From assembly GCF_002000365.1 (NCBI RefSeq), contig NZ_MVBK01000051.1:17108-59937 (forward strand): a DNA stretch of 42,830 bases, read 5' to 3'. Shown in pieces: positions 6,555 through 14,797 of this stretch. Positions within the stretch are counted from its first letter, which is position 1. Every line of letters starts with the position of its first letter. Position numbers and translations under genes: made by a program. This DNA comes from Thioalkalivibrio denitrificans. GTDB taxonomy: Bacteria > Pseudomonadota > Gammaproteobacteria > Ectothiorhodospirales > Ectothiorhodospiraceae. The notes beneath the pieces are model-generated. The model was not told where the DNA came from and made no database searches. It saw only the letters and a program-made list of their open reading frames with translations.

Positions 6555-9253
6555 AGCAGGACACCGCCTGGCACAGCCGGGGGGTGGAGGACGTACTGGA
6601 GGCGCTGGAGGTCTCCGACAAGGGGCTGGGCACGGAGGACGTGAAGGCGCGCCTGGAGCGTTACGGCCCCAACCGACTGCCGCCGCCGGAACGGGCCGGA
6701 CCGCTGAAGCGTTTCCTGCTCCAGTTCCACAACGTGCTGATCTACATCCTGATCGCGGCCGCGGTGGGCACCGCCTTCCTTCAGCACTGGGTGGACACCG
6801 GCGTGATCCTCGGCGTGGTGCTGATCAACGCCGTCATCGGCTTCATCCAGGAGGGCAAGGCGGAACAGGCCCTGGACGCCATCCGCAGCATGCTCTCGCC
6901 CAAGGCGCTGGTGCTGCGCGACGGCGAGCGTCATACCGTGCCCGCCGAGGACCTGGTGCCCGGCGACATCGTGTTCCTGCAGGCCGGCGACAAGGTGCCC
7001 GCGGACCTCAGACTGCTGCGTGTCCACAACATGCGCATCGACGAGGCGGTGCTGACCGGGGAATCAGTGGCCGTGGACAAGCAGGCCGACCCCGTGGACG
7101 AGGACGCGGACCTGGGCGATCGCGCCAGCATGGCCTTCTCCGGAACGCTGGTCGCCTACGGCCAGGCACGCGGGGTGGTAGTGGGCACCGGCGCCGAGAC
7201 CCAGATCGGCCGGATCTCCACCATGCTGGGCGAGGTGGAGCAGCTCACCACACCGTTGCTTCGGGACATTGCCGTGTTCGGACGCTGGCTGTCCGTGGCC
7301 ATCGTGCTGCTTGCCGGCTTCACCTTCGTCTTCGGCTACTGGTTCCGGGATTACGACATCCTGGAGACCTTCCTGGCGGCCGTCAGCCTGGCCGTGGCGG
7401 CCATCCCCGAGGGTCTGCCCGCCATCATGACCATCACGCTGGCCATCGGCGTGCAGCGCATGGCGGCACGCAACGCCATCATCCGGCGGCTCCCGGCCGT
7501 CGAGACCCTGGGTTCCGTCACCACCATCTGTTCCGACAAGACCGGCACGCTCACACGCAACGAGATGACGGTGAAATCCATCGTCACCGCAGAGGACGTC
7601 TTCGAAGTGGGCGGCGTGGGTTACGAGCCCCACGGCGGGTTCTCGCGCGACGGTCAGGACCTGGAACCGGACGAGCACCCGGTGCTCTCCGAGGCGCTGC
7701 GCGGAATCCTGCTTTGCAACGATGCGGAGGTGCGCCAGCGCGACGGCGAATGGCGTCTGGAGGGGGACCCGACGGAAGGTGCCCTGGTCACTGCGGCCCT
7801 CAAGGGCGGGCTGGATCACAAGGAGACCAACGAACTCTATCCCCGGGACGACGTGATCCCCTTCGAGTCCTCCTACAAGTTCATGGCCACCCTGCACCAT
7901 CACCACGAGGGGAACCACAGCTTCGTGTATCTCAAGGGTGCGCCGGAACGGGTGCTGGCCGTGTGCGATCGCGAACGCACCGTGGACGGCGACCGGGAGA
8001 TCGACAACGATCGCTGGCAACAGCAGATGGACGAGATCGCCGCGAAGGGGCAGCGCCTGCTGGCGCTGGCCGTCAACGACGTGGAAGCGGACAAGCGCAC
8101 GCTGGAGTTTCCCGACATCGAGGACGGCGGACTCACGATGGTGGCCTTGTGCGGCATCATCGATCCGCCCAGGGACGAGGCCATCGAGTCGGTGGCGGAA
8201 TGCCAGTCGGCGGGCATCGTGGTCAAGATGATCACCGGCGATCACGGCGTCACCGCCCGGGCCATTGCCGACAATCTCGGCATCGACACGGCGGGCGGCG
8301 TGCTCACCGGCCACGAACTGGAGAAGATCTCCGACGAGGAGATGAAGCAGACGGTGCGCGAGGTGGACGTGTTTGCCCGCGCCACACCGGAACACAAGCT
8401 GCGGCTGGTGAAGGCCATCCAGGCCAACGGCCACGTGGTGGCCATGACAGGCGACGGCGTCAACGACGCACCGGCGCTGAAGCGCGCCGACGTGGGCGTG
8501 GCCATGGGCATCAAGGGCACCGAGGCTTCCAAGGAGGCCGCGGAGATGGTGCTGGCCGATGACAATTTCGCCTCCATCGCCCACGCCGTGGAGGAAGGGC
8601 GCACGGTCTACGACAACCTGCGCAAGGCGATCCTCTTCCTGCTGCCCACCAACGGCGGCCAGGCCTTCACCATCGTGGCCGCCATCCTGCTGGGTCTGAC
8701 CCTGCCGCTGACCCCCGTGCAGGTGCTGTGGGTGAACATGGTGACCGCGGTCACGCTGGCGCTGGCACTGGCCTTCGAGCCCACCGAGCCCGGCGTAATG
8801 GAACGCCCGCCTCGCCCACCCGAGACGCCCATCCTTTCGGGTTTTCTCATCTGGCGGGTGGCGTTCGTCTCGGCCCTGCTGGTGGCGGGCACCTTCGGCC
8901 ACTTCCTGTGGATGGAGCAGCAGGGCGTGGCCGTGGAGATAGCCCGCACTGCAGCCATCAACACCCTGGTCATGGGGCAGCTCTTCTACCTGTTCAACAG
9001 CCGCTACATCCTGGAGCCCGTGTTCAACCGGGCGGGCCTGTTCGGCAGCCGCGCTGTGCTGATCGCCATCGGCGTGCTCATCGTACTGCAGGGCCTGTTC
9101 ACCTATGCACCGCCCGTGCAGTTCCTGTTCGGCACCGCCGCCCTCGGGCTCGAGGAGTGGGGCCGCATCCTCGCCTTCGGCGTGGCCCTGTTCGTGCTGG
9201 TGGAACTGGAGAAAGCGTTCCTCAAATGGCGCGAGGTGGGGGCGGATCGGTAG
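6545..9253 (+). CDS. P2-type cation-transporting ATPase, second of the pair
   Basis: A 902-residue paralogue of the pump at 3576-6287, with long identical blocks along the whole length. It keeps TGES, PEGLP, DKTGTLT (Asp331), KGAPERVLAVC and GDGVNDAPALKRADVGVAMG. M5 reads TNGGQ and M6 reads VNMVTA, so as in the first copy the acidic SERCA ligands Glu771 and Asp800 are replaced (Gln, Ala). The pair may form homologous pumps with slightly different ion sites. The ATG at 6545 and codons 2-4 (Arg-Ala-Lys) lie in or at the end of the 3' terminal repeat of the inserted element. The only upstream purine-rich stretch, GGTGAG, is 2 bases from the ATG, so expression may be altered. An in-frame GTG at 6584 is an alternative start with no better ribosome site. 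Confidence 0.88.
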   Translation: MRAKQDTAWHSRGVEDVLEALEVSDKGLGTEDVKARLERYGPNRLPPPERAGPLKRFLLQFHNVLIYILIAAAVGTAFLQHWVDTGVILGVVLINAVIGFIQEGKAEQALDAIRSMLSPKALVLRDGERHTVPAEDLVPGDIVFLQAGDKVPADLRLLRVHNMRIDEAVLTGESVAVDKQADPVDEDADLGDRASMAFSGTLVAYGQARGVVVGTGAETQIGRISTMLGEVEQLTTPLLRDIAVFGRWLSVAIVLLAGFTFVFGYWFRDYDILETFLAAVSLAVAAIPEGLPAIMTITLAIGVQRMAARNAIIRRLPAVETLGSVTTICSDKTGTLTRNEMTVKSIVTAEDVFEVGGVGYEPHGGFSRDGQDLEPDEHPVLSEALRGILLCNDAEVRQRDGEWRLEGDPTEGALVTAALKGGLDHKETNELYPRDDVIPFESSYKFMATLHHHHEGNHSFVYLKGAPERVLAVCDRERTVDGDREIDNDRWQQQMDEIAAKGQRLLALAVNDVEADKRTLEFPDIEDGGLTMVALCGIIDPPRDEAIESVAECQSAGIVVKMITGDHGVTARAIADNLGIDTAGGVLTGHELEKISDEEMKQTVREVDVFARATPEHKLRLVKAIQANGHVVAMTGDGVNDAPALKRADVGVAMGIKGTEASKEAAEMVLADDNFASIAHAVEEGRTVYDNLRKAILFLLPTNGGQAFTIVAAILLGLTLPLTPVQVLWVNMVTAVTLALALAFEPTEPGVMERPPRPPETPILSGFLIWRVAFVSALLVAGTFGHFLWMEQQGVAVEIARTAAINTLVMGQLFYLFNSRYILEPVFNRAGLFGSRAVLIAIGVLIVLQGLFTYAPPVQFLFGTAALGLEEWGRILAFGVALFVLVELEKAFLKWREVGADR

Positions 9254-9265
9254 GCTTCGAACGTC

Positions 9266-9380
9266 AAAAGCCTTCGACGCAAAGGCGCAAAGACGCAAAG
9301 GGGCGCAAAGCTTTTCGGGTTAAAGACCAACAGACTCTTTGCGTTCCTTTGCGTCTTCGCGTCTTTGCGTCGAGGCTTTT
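9266..9380. repeat. Inverted repeat, GACGCAAAG family, probable two-way terminator
   Basis: The left arm (9266-9301, AAAAGCCTTCGACGCAAAGG onward) and the right arm (9346-9380, CCTTTGCGTCTTCGCGTC to GGCTTTT) are reverse complements apart from one indel and two mismatches. Flanking A and T runs make it terminator-like in both directions, fitting its place between convergent genes. Confidence 0.75.
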
Positions 9381-9402
9381 TTCAGTCGAGCCCCGCATCT
9401 GG

Positions 9403-9975
9403 TCAACGGGACATGCTTCCTTCGGTGATCATGTCATCGAGGGGATTGCGATCCGAGGGGGTTTCGCGCTCGCGCAGGTCCTCGGGCAGCACATCGGCAT
9501 CGGCCCGTCGGCCCAGCGCGATCACGCAGATGGCGTTGTACTCATCCGGATCGACGCCGGTGACTTCGTAGGCCTTGTCCTGATCAAAGCCGCCCATGGC
9601 ATGACAATGCAGGCCCAGCCGGTTGGCTTGCAGTGCCAGCGCCATCCACGCAGACCCGGTATCGAAATCCGCCCAGCGGTTGGGCTTGCCGTTCTTCCTG
9701 AACTGCCTGCGACTGAACGCGATGATCAGTACCGGCGCCCGGCTGGCCCATGACCTGTTCTTGTCGGTGAGTACGGATTGGAAACGCTTAAGATCTTCCT
9801 CCGACACCGCATAAACGAAATGCCAGGGTTGTTCGTTGAAGCAGGATGGGCTCCACCGGGCCGCCTCGAACAAGGTCATCAGCTCCTCGTGGCTGAGCTT
9901 GTCCGGCAGAAAGGCCCTCGGAGACCACCGTTCGATAAAGCGCGTATCGAGTCTGGAAAATGTTGTCTGTCGCAT
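9403..9975 (-). CDS. Nitroreductase family protein
   Basis: A 190-residue FMN-dependent nitroreductase-like oxidoreductase. The N-terminus RFIERWSPRAF and the following ELMTLFEAARWSPSCFNEQPWHFV form the flavin-binding signature (Arg-Ser/Trp-Arg type and Ser-Pro-Ser-x-x-Asn-x-Gln-Pro). The GSAWMALALQANRLGLHCHAM helix and the C-terminal ALGRRAD are family hallmarks. It would use NAD(P)H to reduce nitroaromatics, quinones or an unknown physiological substrate. GAGG lies 8 bases ahead of the ATG on the minus strand. It is divergent from the pirin gene at 10088, and the 112-base gap probably contains both promoters. The physiological substrate cannot be read from sequence. Confidence 0.88.
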   Translation of the reverse strand: MRQTTFSRLDTRFIERWSPRAFLPDKLSHEELMTLFEAARWSPSCFNEQPWHFVYAVSEEDLKRFQSVLTDKNRSWASRAPVLIIAFSRRQFRKNGKPNRWADFDTGSAWMALALQANRLGLHCHAMGGFDQDKAYEVTGVDPDEYNAICVIALGRRADADVLPEDLRERETPSDRNPLDDMITEGSMSR

Positions 9976-10087
9976 GGATCAGGCCTCGTACGGGTGAACC
10001 GACATCATGTCATGATCAGGCATCCGGCCGCAGGGATGGCGCGGGTGTATGATGAGAAACGCCGTCAACTGTGATGCAGGGTCCGCC

Positions 10088-11008
10088 ATGAGCATAGAAA
10101 CCACCGTCGACGAAGAACAGATCGAGCAGCCGGGCCCATGTACCGCCATTGATCTGATGATTTACCCCAAAGAACATGATCTGGGCGGCTTCTCCGTGCG
10201 CCGCGCGCTGCCGTCCGGCAGGCGGCGCATGGTCGGGCCCTGGATATTCTTCGATCACATGGGGCCGGCCATGTTCGAACCGGGTAAGGGCATTGATGTG
10301 AGACCCCACCCCCACATCAACCTGGCCACGGTGACCTACCTGTTCAAAGGCGAGATGCTGCACCGGGATTCCCTGGGCAATGAGCTGACCATCACGCCGG
10401 GCGCAATCAACCTCATGGTGGCCGGCAAGGGCATCGTCCATTCCGAGCGCCAGCGCGAGGAGGTGAAGGCCGCCAACAATATGCTGGACGGGCTGCAGCT
10501 CTGGCTGGCCCTGCCGGAGGCCGATGAAGAGATCGATCCGGCGTTCCATCACTACGACCGCGCGCATATCCCCTCGGTGACGGTGGACGGGGTTGCGGTG
10601 CGCGTGCTCATCGGTGCTGCGTATGGCGTACAGTCGCCCGTCAGGACCTTCGCCCAAACGCTCTATGTGGAAGCCGCCCTCAAGGCCGGTCAGAGCCTGA
10701 CACTGCCCGACGGTGTCGATGAACGGGCGCTCTACGTGGTCAAGGGAAAGCTCAGGGCCCTGGGCAGCCTGATCGATCAATACAGCATGGCCGTTCTGCA
10801 CAAGGGCCACACCGTGACGGTCCAGGCCGAGGAGGACACCCAACTGGCGCTTATCGGGGGCGAGGCGCTGGGCGAGCGCTACATCTGGTGGAACTTCGTC
10901 TCCAGCCGCAGGGAGCGCATTGAACAGGCCAAGGCGGACTGGAAGAACGGCGCCTTCCCCAAGGTGCCGGGGGACGAAGTGGAGTTCATTCCCCTGCCGG
11001 AGCGATAG
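10088..11008 (+). CDS. Pirin family protein
   Basis: A 306-residue bicupin of the pirin family. The N-terminal cupin has the metal-site pattern RPHPHINLATVTYLF (two His) and later IVHSERQ (His and Glu), the residues that bind iron in characterised pirins. The C-terminal domain (about 175-290) includes the pirin C region with QTLYVEAAL and the ending YIWWNFVSS. Pirins are iron-binding proteins variously reported as quercetinase-like dioxygenases or redox-sensing regulators; the role here is unknown. The ATG at 10088 is preferred over one 39 bases upstream because typical pirin N-termini begin close to it. It is monocistronic, with a palindromic repeat directly downstream. Confidence 0.88.
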   Translation: MSIETTVDEEQIEQPGPCTAIDLMIYPKEHDLGGFSVRRALPSGRRRMVGPWIFFDHMGPAMFEPGKGIDVRPHPHINLATVTYLFKGEMLHRDSLGNELTITPGAINLMVAGKGIVHSERQREEVKAANNMLDGLQLWLALPEADEEIDPAFHHYDRAHIPSVTVDGVAVRVLIGAAYGVQSPVRTFAQTLYVEAALKAGQSLTLPDGVDERALYVVKGKLRALGSLIDQYSMAVLHKGHTVTVQAEEDTQLALIGGEALGERYIWWNFVSSRRERIEQAKADWKNGAFPKVPGDEVEFIPLPER

Positions 11009-11012
11009 CCGG

Positions 11013-11346
11013 GCTGTTTGAACCACGAAGCGCACGAAGGGCACGAAGAACAGATTGTTGCTGTTCGGATCGGGGTATATCCGAGCTTGCCTCCGACCCA
11101 TGGTCCGGTTGCTTCGTCGGCCGGAAAGGAAATATCTCTCGCGAAGCCGCAAAGCCCGCAAAGAAGGCCTAAGAGCAATGAACTGATTTCCTCTTTGCGG
11201 GCTTCGCGGCTTTGCGAGAGTCCCTGCATCTTGTCATCGAAGCAACCGGACAGGCGGTCTGTCAGCAGAGCCGGGTAAGCCCTTGACCCCCACAGCACAA
11301 GTCCCTTTTTCTTCGTGCCCTTCGTGTGCTTCGTGGTTCAAACAGC
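11013..11346. repeat. Nested palindromic repeat, family A, copy c (full length)
   Basis: A 334-bp imperfect palindrome in three tiers. The outer arms of about 38 bp run from GCTGTTTGAACCACGAAG at 11013 to CTTCGTGGTTCAAACAGC at 11329-11346 with one mismatch. The middle arms are GTCCGGTTGCTTCG (11103-11116) and CGAAGCAACCGGAC (11238-11251). The inner arms are 11136-11164 and 11192-11220 (27 of 29 positions pair). The 428-base gap before chrB holds only this and the chrB promoter. Confidence 0.85.
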
Positions 11347-11399
11347 ATTTTCTGTGACCCCGGATCGCGCTTCGCCGATCTGACCCGCCACACAGCATA

Positions 11400-11427
11400 T
11401 TGTCACAGGTATTACCTGTAATGTAAT
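11400..11427 (+). promoter_or_regulatory. chrBA promoter, apparently leaderless
   Basis: TTGTCA at 11400-11405 (5/6) and TGTAAT at 11422-11427 (5/6) with 16-base spacing place the transcription start about 7-10 bases downstream, at or next to the ATG of chrB at 11437. No Shine-Dalgarno sequence is visible before that ATG. This predicts a leaderless or near-leaderless mRNA. Confidence 0.55.
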
Positions 11428-11437
11428 GTTCGTTACA
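11422..11437. promoter_or_regulatory. Candidate operator overlapping the -10 and start codon of chrB
   Basis: TGTAATGTTCGTTACA is a 16-base interrupted palindrome (TGTAA...TTACA) covering the -10 box and touching the start codon. A second palindrome, ACAGGT-ATT-ACCTGT (11405-11419), lies in the promoter spacer. ChrB-type proteins are reported to regulate chrA expression in response to chromate, so self-binding here is a reasonable inference. Confidence 0.45.
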
Positions 11438-12405
11438 TGACTTCTGTGCCGCCCCGCTGGCAAATGCTGATCCTGTCCTTCCCCGGAGGCCGGAATACCA
11501 GTCGGGTGCGGCTTTGGCGTGCCCTCAAAGCGCTGGGCGCAGGGACCCTGCGCGACGGGGTGTATGTCCTGCCGGAACGGGCCGATCTGCACGAGGCCTT
11601 GGGGGGCCTTGCGGAGGATATCCGTGCCGCGGGCGGGCAGGCCCACCACCTGGTGTTTGCGGTGCCCTCCGACGAAGACGACCGCTACAAAAAACTGTTC
11701 GACCGCACGGAGGAATACCGCGCCGTCACGGAAGCCGCAACGGCGCTGTGCGGCCGGATCGATGACCTGCCCGAGCCGGAGCTGCTCAAGCAACTGCGAC
11801 AGATTCGGCGGGATGCCGATCACCTGCACCGAATCGACTATTTTCCTGGGCCGGAACGTGACGCCATGAGCGAACAGCTTGCGGCTCTGGAAGGCGCAGT
11901 CCAGGGACGGCTGTCTCCTGATGAACCGTCTCAGGCGCCGGAACAAGCCATCGCTCGTCTCAACGTGCGTGAGTATCGGAACCGGACCTGGGCCACGCGC
12001 GCCTCCCTGTGGGTGGACCGGGTGGCCAGTGCCTGGCTGATCAGGAGATTCATCGATCCCGAGGCCCGGTTCCTGTGGCTGGCCCGTCCGGCGGACTGCC
12101 CTGCTGACGCGCTGGGTTTCGACTTCGACGGGGCCGCCTTCACGCACGTGGGCGACCGCGTCACGTTTCAGGTCCTGACAGCGGCATTTTCCCTGGAGGA
12201 CGACCCCGGCCTGGTGCGCCTGGGCGAACTGGTGCGCTTTCTCGATATCGGCGGCGCACCGATCGCCGAAGCTGCCGGTTTCGAGGCCGTTCTCACGGGC
12301 GCCAAGCAACGCTGCCCCGACGATGATGCCCTGCTGGACGCTGCATCACCGGTGCTGGACGACATGCACCGCAGCTTCTCTCCCACACAGGAACGGAACC
12401 CATGA
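11437..12405 (+). CDS. chrB: ChrB-type chromate resistance regulator
   Basis: A 322-residue protein with the ChrB N-terminal region (WQMLILSFPGGRNTSRVRLW, then RALKALGAGTLRDGVYVLP) and the ChrB C-terminal domain (about 185-310; TWATRASLWVDRVASAWLIR, RRFIDPEARFLW). ChrB controls, or is needed for, chromate resistance mediated by the ChrA efflux pump; in studied cases it acts as a chromate-responsive regulator. The gene overlaps chrA by ATGA at 12402-12405, so the two are co-translated. The ATG at 11437 is chosen because the next Met, at residue 10, would remove the conserved first residues. No ribosome site precedes it, in line with the promoter position. Confidence 0.88.
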   Translation: MTSVPPRWQMLILSFPGGRNTSRVRLWRALKALGAGTLRDGVYVLPERADLHEALGGLAEDIRAAGGQAHHLVFAVPSDEDDRYKKLFDRTEEYRAVTEAATALCGRIDDLPEPELLKQLRQIRRDADHLHRIDYFPGPERDAMSEQLAALEGAVQGRLSPDEPSQAPEQAIARLNVREYRNRTWATRASLWVDRVASAWLIRRFIDPEARFLWLARPADCPADALGFDFDGAAFTHVGDRVTFQVLTAAFSLEDDPGLVRLGELVRFLDIGGAPIAEAAGFEAVLTGAKQRCPDDDALLDAASPVLDDMHRSFSPTQERNP

Positions 12406-13763
12406 GCAACGACACCGGCACGCGACCATCACCCGCCGAAAAACCGGCACCTGTCGGCCTGCTGGAGGCCTTCCGCTGGTGGCTGAAACTGGGATTCATC
12501 AGCTTCGGTGGACCCGCCGGACAGATCAGCATCATGCACCAGGAGCTGGTGGAGCGGCGGCGCTGGATCTCCGAGCACCGCTTCCTGCACGCCCTCAACT
12601 ACACCATGGTGCTGCCGGGACCCGAGGCGCAGCAGCTGGCCACCTACATCGGCTGGCTCATGCACGGCACCCTGGGCGGCGTCATCGCCGGTACGCTGTT
12701 CGTGTTGCCGTCGCTCTTCATCCTGATCGGGCTGACCTGGATCTATCTGGCCTTCGGTGACGTGCCCGTCATTCAGGCGATTCTCTACGGCATCAAGCCG
12801 GCGGTGACCGCCATCGTCGTGCACGCCGCCTGGCGCATCGGCAGCCGGGCCCTGAAGAACGGAGCGCTATGGGCCATGGCGGCGGCGGCGTTCGTGGCCA
12901 TCTTCGCCCTGAACATCCCCTTTCCCTACATCGTCATCGGCGCAGGCATCATAGGCTGGATCGGCGGGCGCCTGTCACCGCATCGTTTCAAGCTGGGCGG
13001 CGGGCACGGATCGGCCGGAAAGGCAGGGTACGGCCCCGCGCTCATTGACGACGACACGCCTGTGCAGCCCTGGATGCGGTTCCGCTGGCCGCGGGTGATA
13101 CTTTTCGCGGTGATCGGCCTGCTGCTCTGGGTGGGCGTGCTGGGGATGCTCCTGGCCCTGTACGGCTGGGACGGCACCCTCACGCGCATGGGCGTGTTTT
13201 TCACCCAGGCCGCGCTGGTCACCTTTGGCGGCGCCTACGCCGTGCTGCCCTATGTCTATCAGGGCGGTGTGGAGACCTATCAGTGGCTCACGGCGCACCA
13301 GATGATCGACGGCCTCGCGCTGGGCGAATCCACGCCCGGGCCGCTGATCATGATCGTCACCTTCGTGGGCTTCGTGGGCGGCTGGACGCACGCATTCCTG
13401 GGCACGGAATCCCTGGTGATGGCCGGCGTCCTGGGGGCGGTGGTGGCCACCTTCTTCACCTTCCTGCCCTCCTTCCTGTTCATCCTGGTAGGCGCCCCGG
13501 CCGTGGAGGCGACGCGCCATGAACTTCACTTCACCGCGCCGCTGACCGGCATCACCGCCGCGGTCGTGGGGGTGATCCTGAACCTCGCCGTGTTTTTCGC
13601 GTACCACGTGCTCTGGCCGGAGGGCTTCGAAGGTGACTTCGAGTGGTTCTCGGCGCTGCTCGGCATTGCCGCCTTCATTGCGCTGTTCCGGTACAAGGTC
13701 GGCATCATCCCCCTTCTCATCACCTGCGCGACCGTGGGGGCCGGTTACCAACTGCTTCTCTGA
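12402..13763 (+). CDS. chrA: Chromate efflux transporter ChrA, long-chain type
   Basis: A 453-residue inner-membrane chromate exporter of the CHR family, with two homologous halves and about ten or more hydrophobic segments. The first half carries KLGFISFGGPAGQISIMHQE and NYTMVLPGPEAQQLATYIGW; the second carries ALVTFGGAYAVLPYVYQ and LALGESTPGPLIMIVTF, the conserved CHR motifs. It exports chromate (probably proton-motive-force driven), protecting the cytoplasm. The start overlaps the chrB stop. The length matches fused two-domain CHR proteins. A HRGHRGH-type repeat lies just after the stop and could end transcription. Confidence 0.93.
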   Translation: MSNDTGTRPSPAEKPAPVGLLEAFRWWLKLGFISFGGPAGQISIMHQELVERRRWISEHRFLHALNYTMVLPGPEAQQLATYIGWLMHGTLGGVIAGTLFVLPSLFILIGLTWIYLAFGDVPVIQAILYGIKPAVTAIVVHAAWRIGSRALKNGALWAMAAAAFVAIFALNIPFPYIVIGAGIIGWIGGRLSPHRFKLGGGHGSAGKAGYGPALIDDDTPVQPWMRFRWPRVILFAVIGLLLWVGVLGMLLALYGWDGTLTRMGVFFTQAALVTFGGAYAVLPYVYQGGVETYQWLTAHQMIDGLALGESTPGPLIMIVTFVGFVGGWTHAFLGTESLVMAGVLGAVVATFFTFLPSFLFILVGAPAVEATRHELHFTAPLTGITAAVVGVILNLAVFFAYHVLWPEGFEGDFEWFSALLGIAAFIALFRYKVGIIPLLITCATVGAGYQLLL

Positions 13764-13773
13764 AGATCGTTTT

Positions 13774-13893
13774 GCCACAGAGAGCACAGAGGTCACAGAG
13801 AATTTCAAAATCCGAGCTCGCTCGCCAAGGCGAGCCAGAAGTCGAGTAAGGTTGGTTTCGATCCTTCTCTGTGACCTCTGTGACCTCTGTGGC
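13774..13893. repeat. Inverted repeat, CCACAGAGGTCACAGAG family, copy 1
   Basis: The left arm GCCACAGAGAGCACAGAGGT onward (13774-13801) pairs with the right arm (13866-13893) at 26 of 28 positions. It sits between the convergent chrA and HAD genes. Translation in one frame gives the well-known spurious HRGHRGH peptide. Confidence 0.8.
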
Positions 13894-13901
13894 TAACCGG
13901 T

Positions 13902-14663
13902 TCAGATAGCCAGACCATCAACCACAGCCGACAGATCATCCACCACTCGGGAACGACCGGCTTCGATACGCCCCTCGTCGCTGGGGCGGTATTTGCCGGT
14001 CCTGACCAGGCAGGCCTGAAGGCCGGCGTCGAGGGCACCCTCCACGTCGGCCTCCACGTCGTCGCCCACCATGAGTACCTCGGCAGGCTCAAGACCCATG
14101 TCCGACACCGCAGCTTGGAAGAAGTCCGCGGACGGCTTTCCAAGCACCGTGCCCTGCATGCCGGCGGCATATTCCAGGGCCCTGAGGAACGGCCCGATGT
14201 CCAGGCTCAGGCCATCGGCCTCCCTGAAGTAGCGGTTGTTGCCCATGGCGAGCAGCGGCGCGCCCTCCATGAGCAGACGGAACGCGCGGTTCAGCCGCTC
14301 GTAGGTAAAGCTGTCTCCCGCGTCCCCGAGCACGACTGCATCGGGTTCGCCCGCGGGAAGGTCCGCGAACTCAGGCTCGAGGCCCGGATGGATGATCAGC
14401 AAGGGTGTGAGCTTCTCGCGCTCCAGCACGGCCCGCACGGCACCGGGAGCAGTGAAGATCTCCGCCTCCGGGATGGAGAATCCCATGCGCACAAGCTTCT
14501 CGTGAATCGCGCGGCGCGGGCTGCGCGTGGTGTTGGTAATGTAGCGCACCGGCATCCCCGACCCCTGCAACCGCACCACCGCATCCAGCGCCCCAGGCAG
14601 GGCCTGATCGCCCACGTACAGCACACCACTCAGATCCAGCAGGACACCTCGGATCGTCGTCAT
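13902..14663 (-). CDS. HAD-IIA family hydrolase, LHPP-like
   Basis: A 253-residue haloacid dehalogenase superfamily phosphatase. Motif I is LLDLSGVLYVGD (nucleophile Asp10, with Ser at the DxS position as in LHPP-type phosphatases), motif II includes YITNTTRSP, and motif IV is VLMVGDDVEADVEGA. The C2-type cap lies between (about 85-185). LHPP-like enzymes hydrolyse phospholysine, phosphohistidine or pyrophosphate; substrate here unknown. The ATG at 14663 has GGAAGG 7 bases upstream on the minus strand, better than an in-frame ATG 36 bases earlier that borders a repeat. It lies downstream of the PPi-dependent phosphofructokinase gene on the same strand, separated by a palindromic repeat. Confidence 0.85.
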   Translation of the reverse strand: MTTIRGVLLDLSGVLYVGDQALPGALDAVVRLQGSGMPVRYITNTTRSPRRAIHEKLVRMGFSIPEAEIFTAPGAVRAVLEREKLTPLLIIHPGLEPEFADLPAGEPDAVVLGDAGDSFTYERLNRAFRLLMEGAPLLAMGNNRYFREADGLSLDIGPFLRALEYAAGMQGTVLGKPSADFFQAAVSDMGLEPAEVLMVGDDVEADVEGALDAGLQACLVRTGKYRPSDEGRIEAGRSRVVDDLSAVVDGLAI

Positions 14664-14700
14664 TCCGTCGCCTTCCTCTTCCCATTGGGCTACAGGCATT

Positions 14701-14788
14701 CAACGCAGAGGACGCGGAGACGCAGAGGCCGCAAGATCCAGAACCAGAAAACCTCTGCGAACTCCGCGTCTCCGCGTCCTCTGCGTTG
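14701..14788. repeat. Inverted repeat, CGCAGAGGACGCGGAGACGC family
   Basis: The 23-bp arms at 14701-14723 and 14766-14788 are perfect reverse complements (CAACGCAGAGGACGCGGAGA onward). They lie between two minus-strand genes and may act as a terminator or mRNA end. Confidence 0.8.
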
Positions 14789-14797
14789 ACAGCGAGC

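Noticed and set aside
11018-11278. Small plus-strand frame encoding an NHEAHEGHEE-type peptide
   Set aside because: It is translation of the family A repeat, a known kind of false gene.
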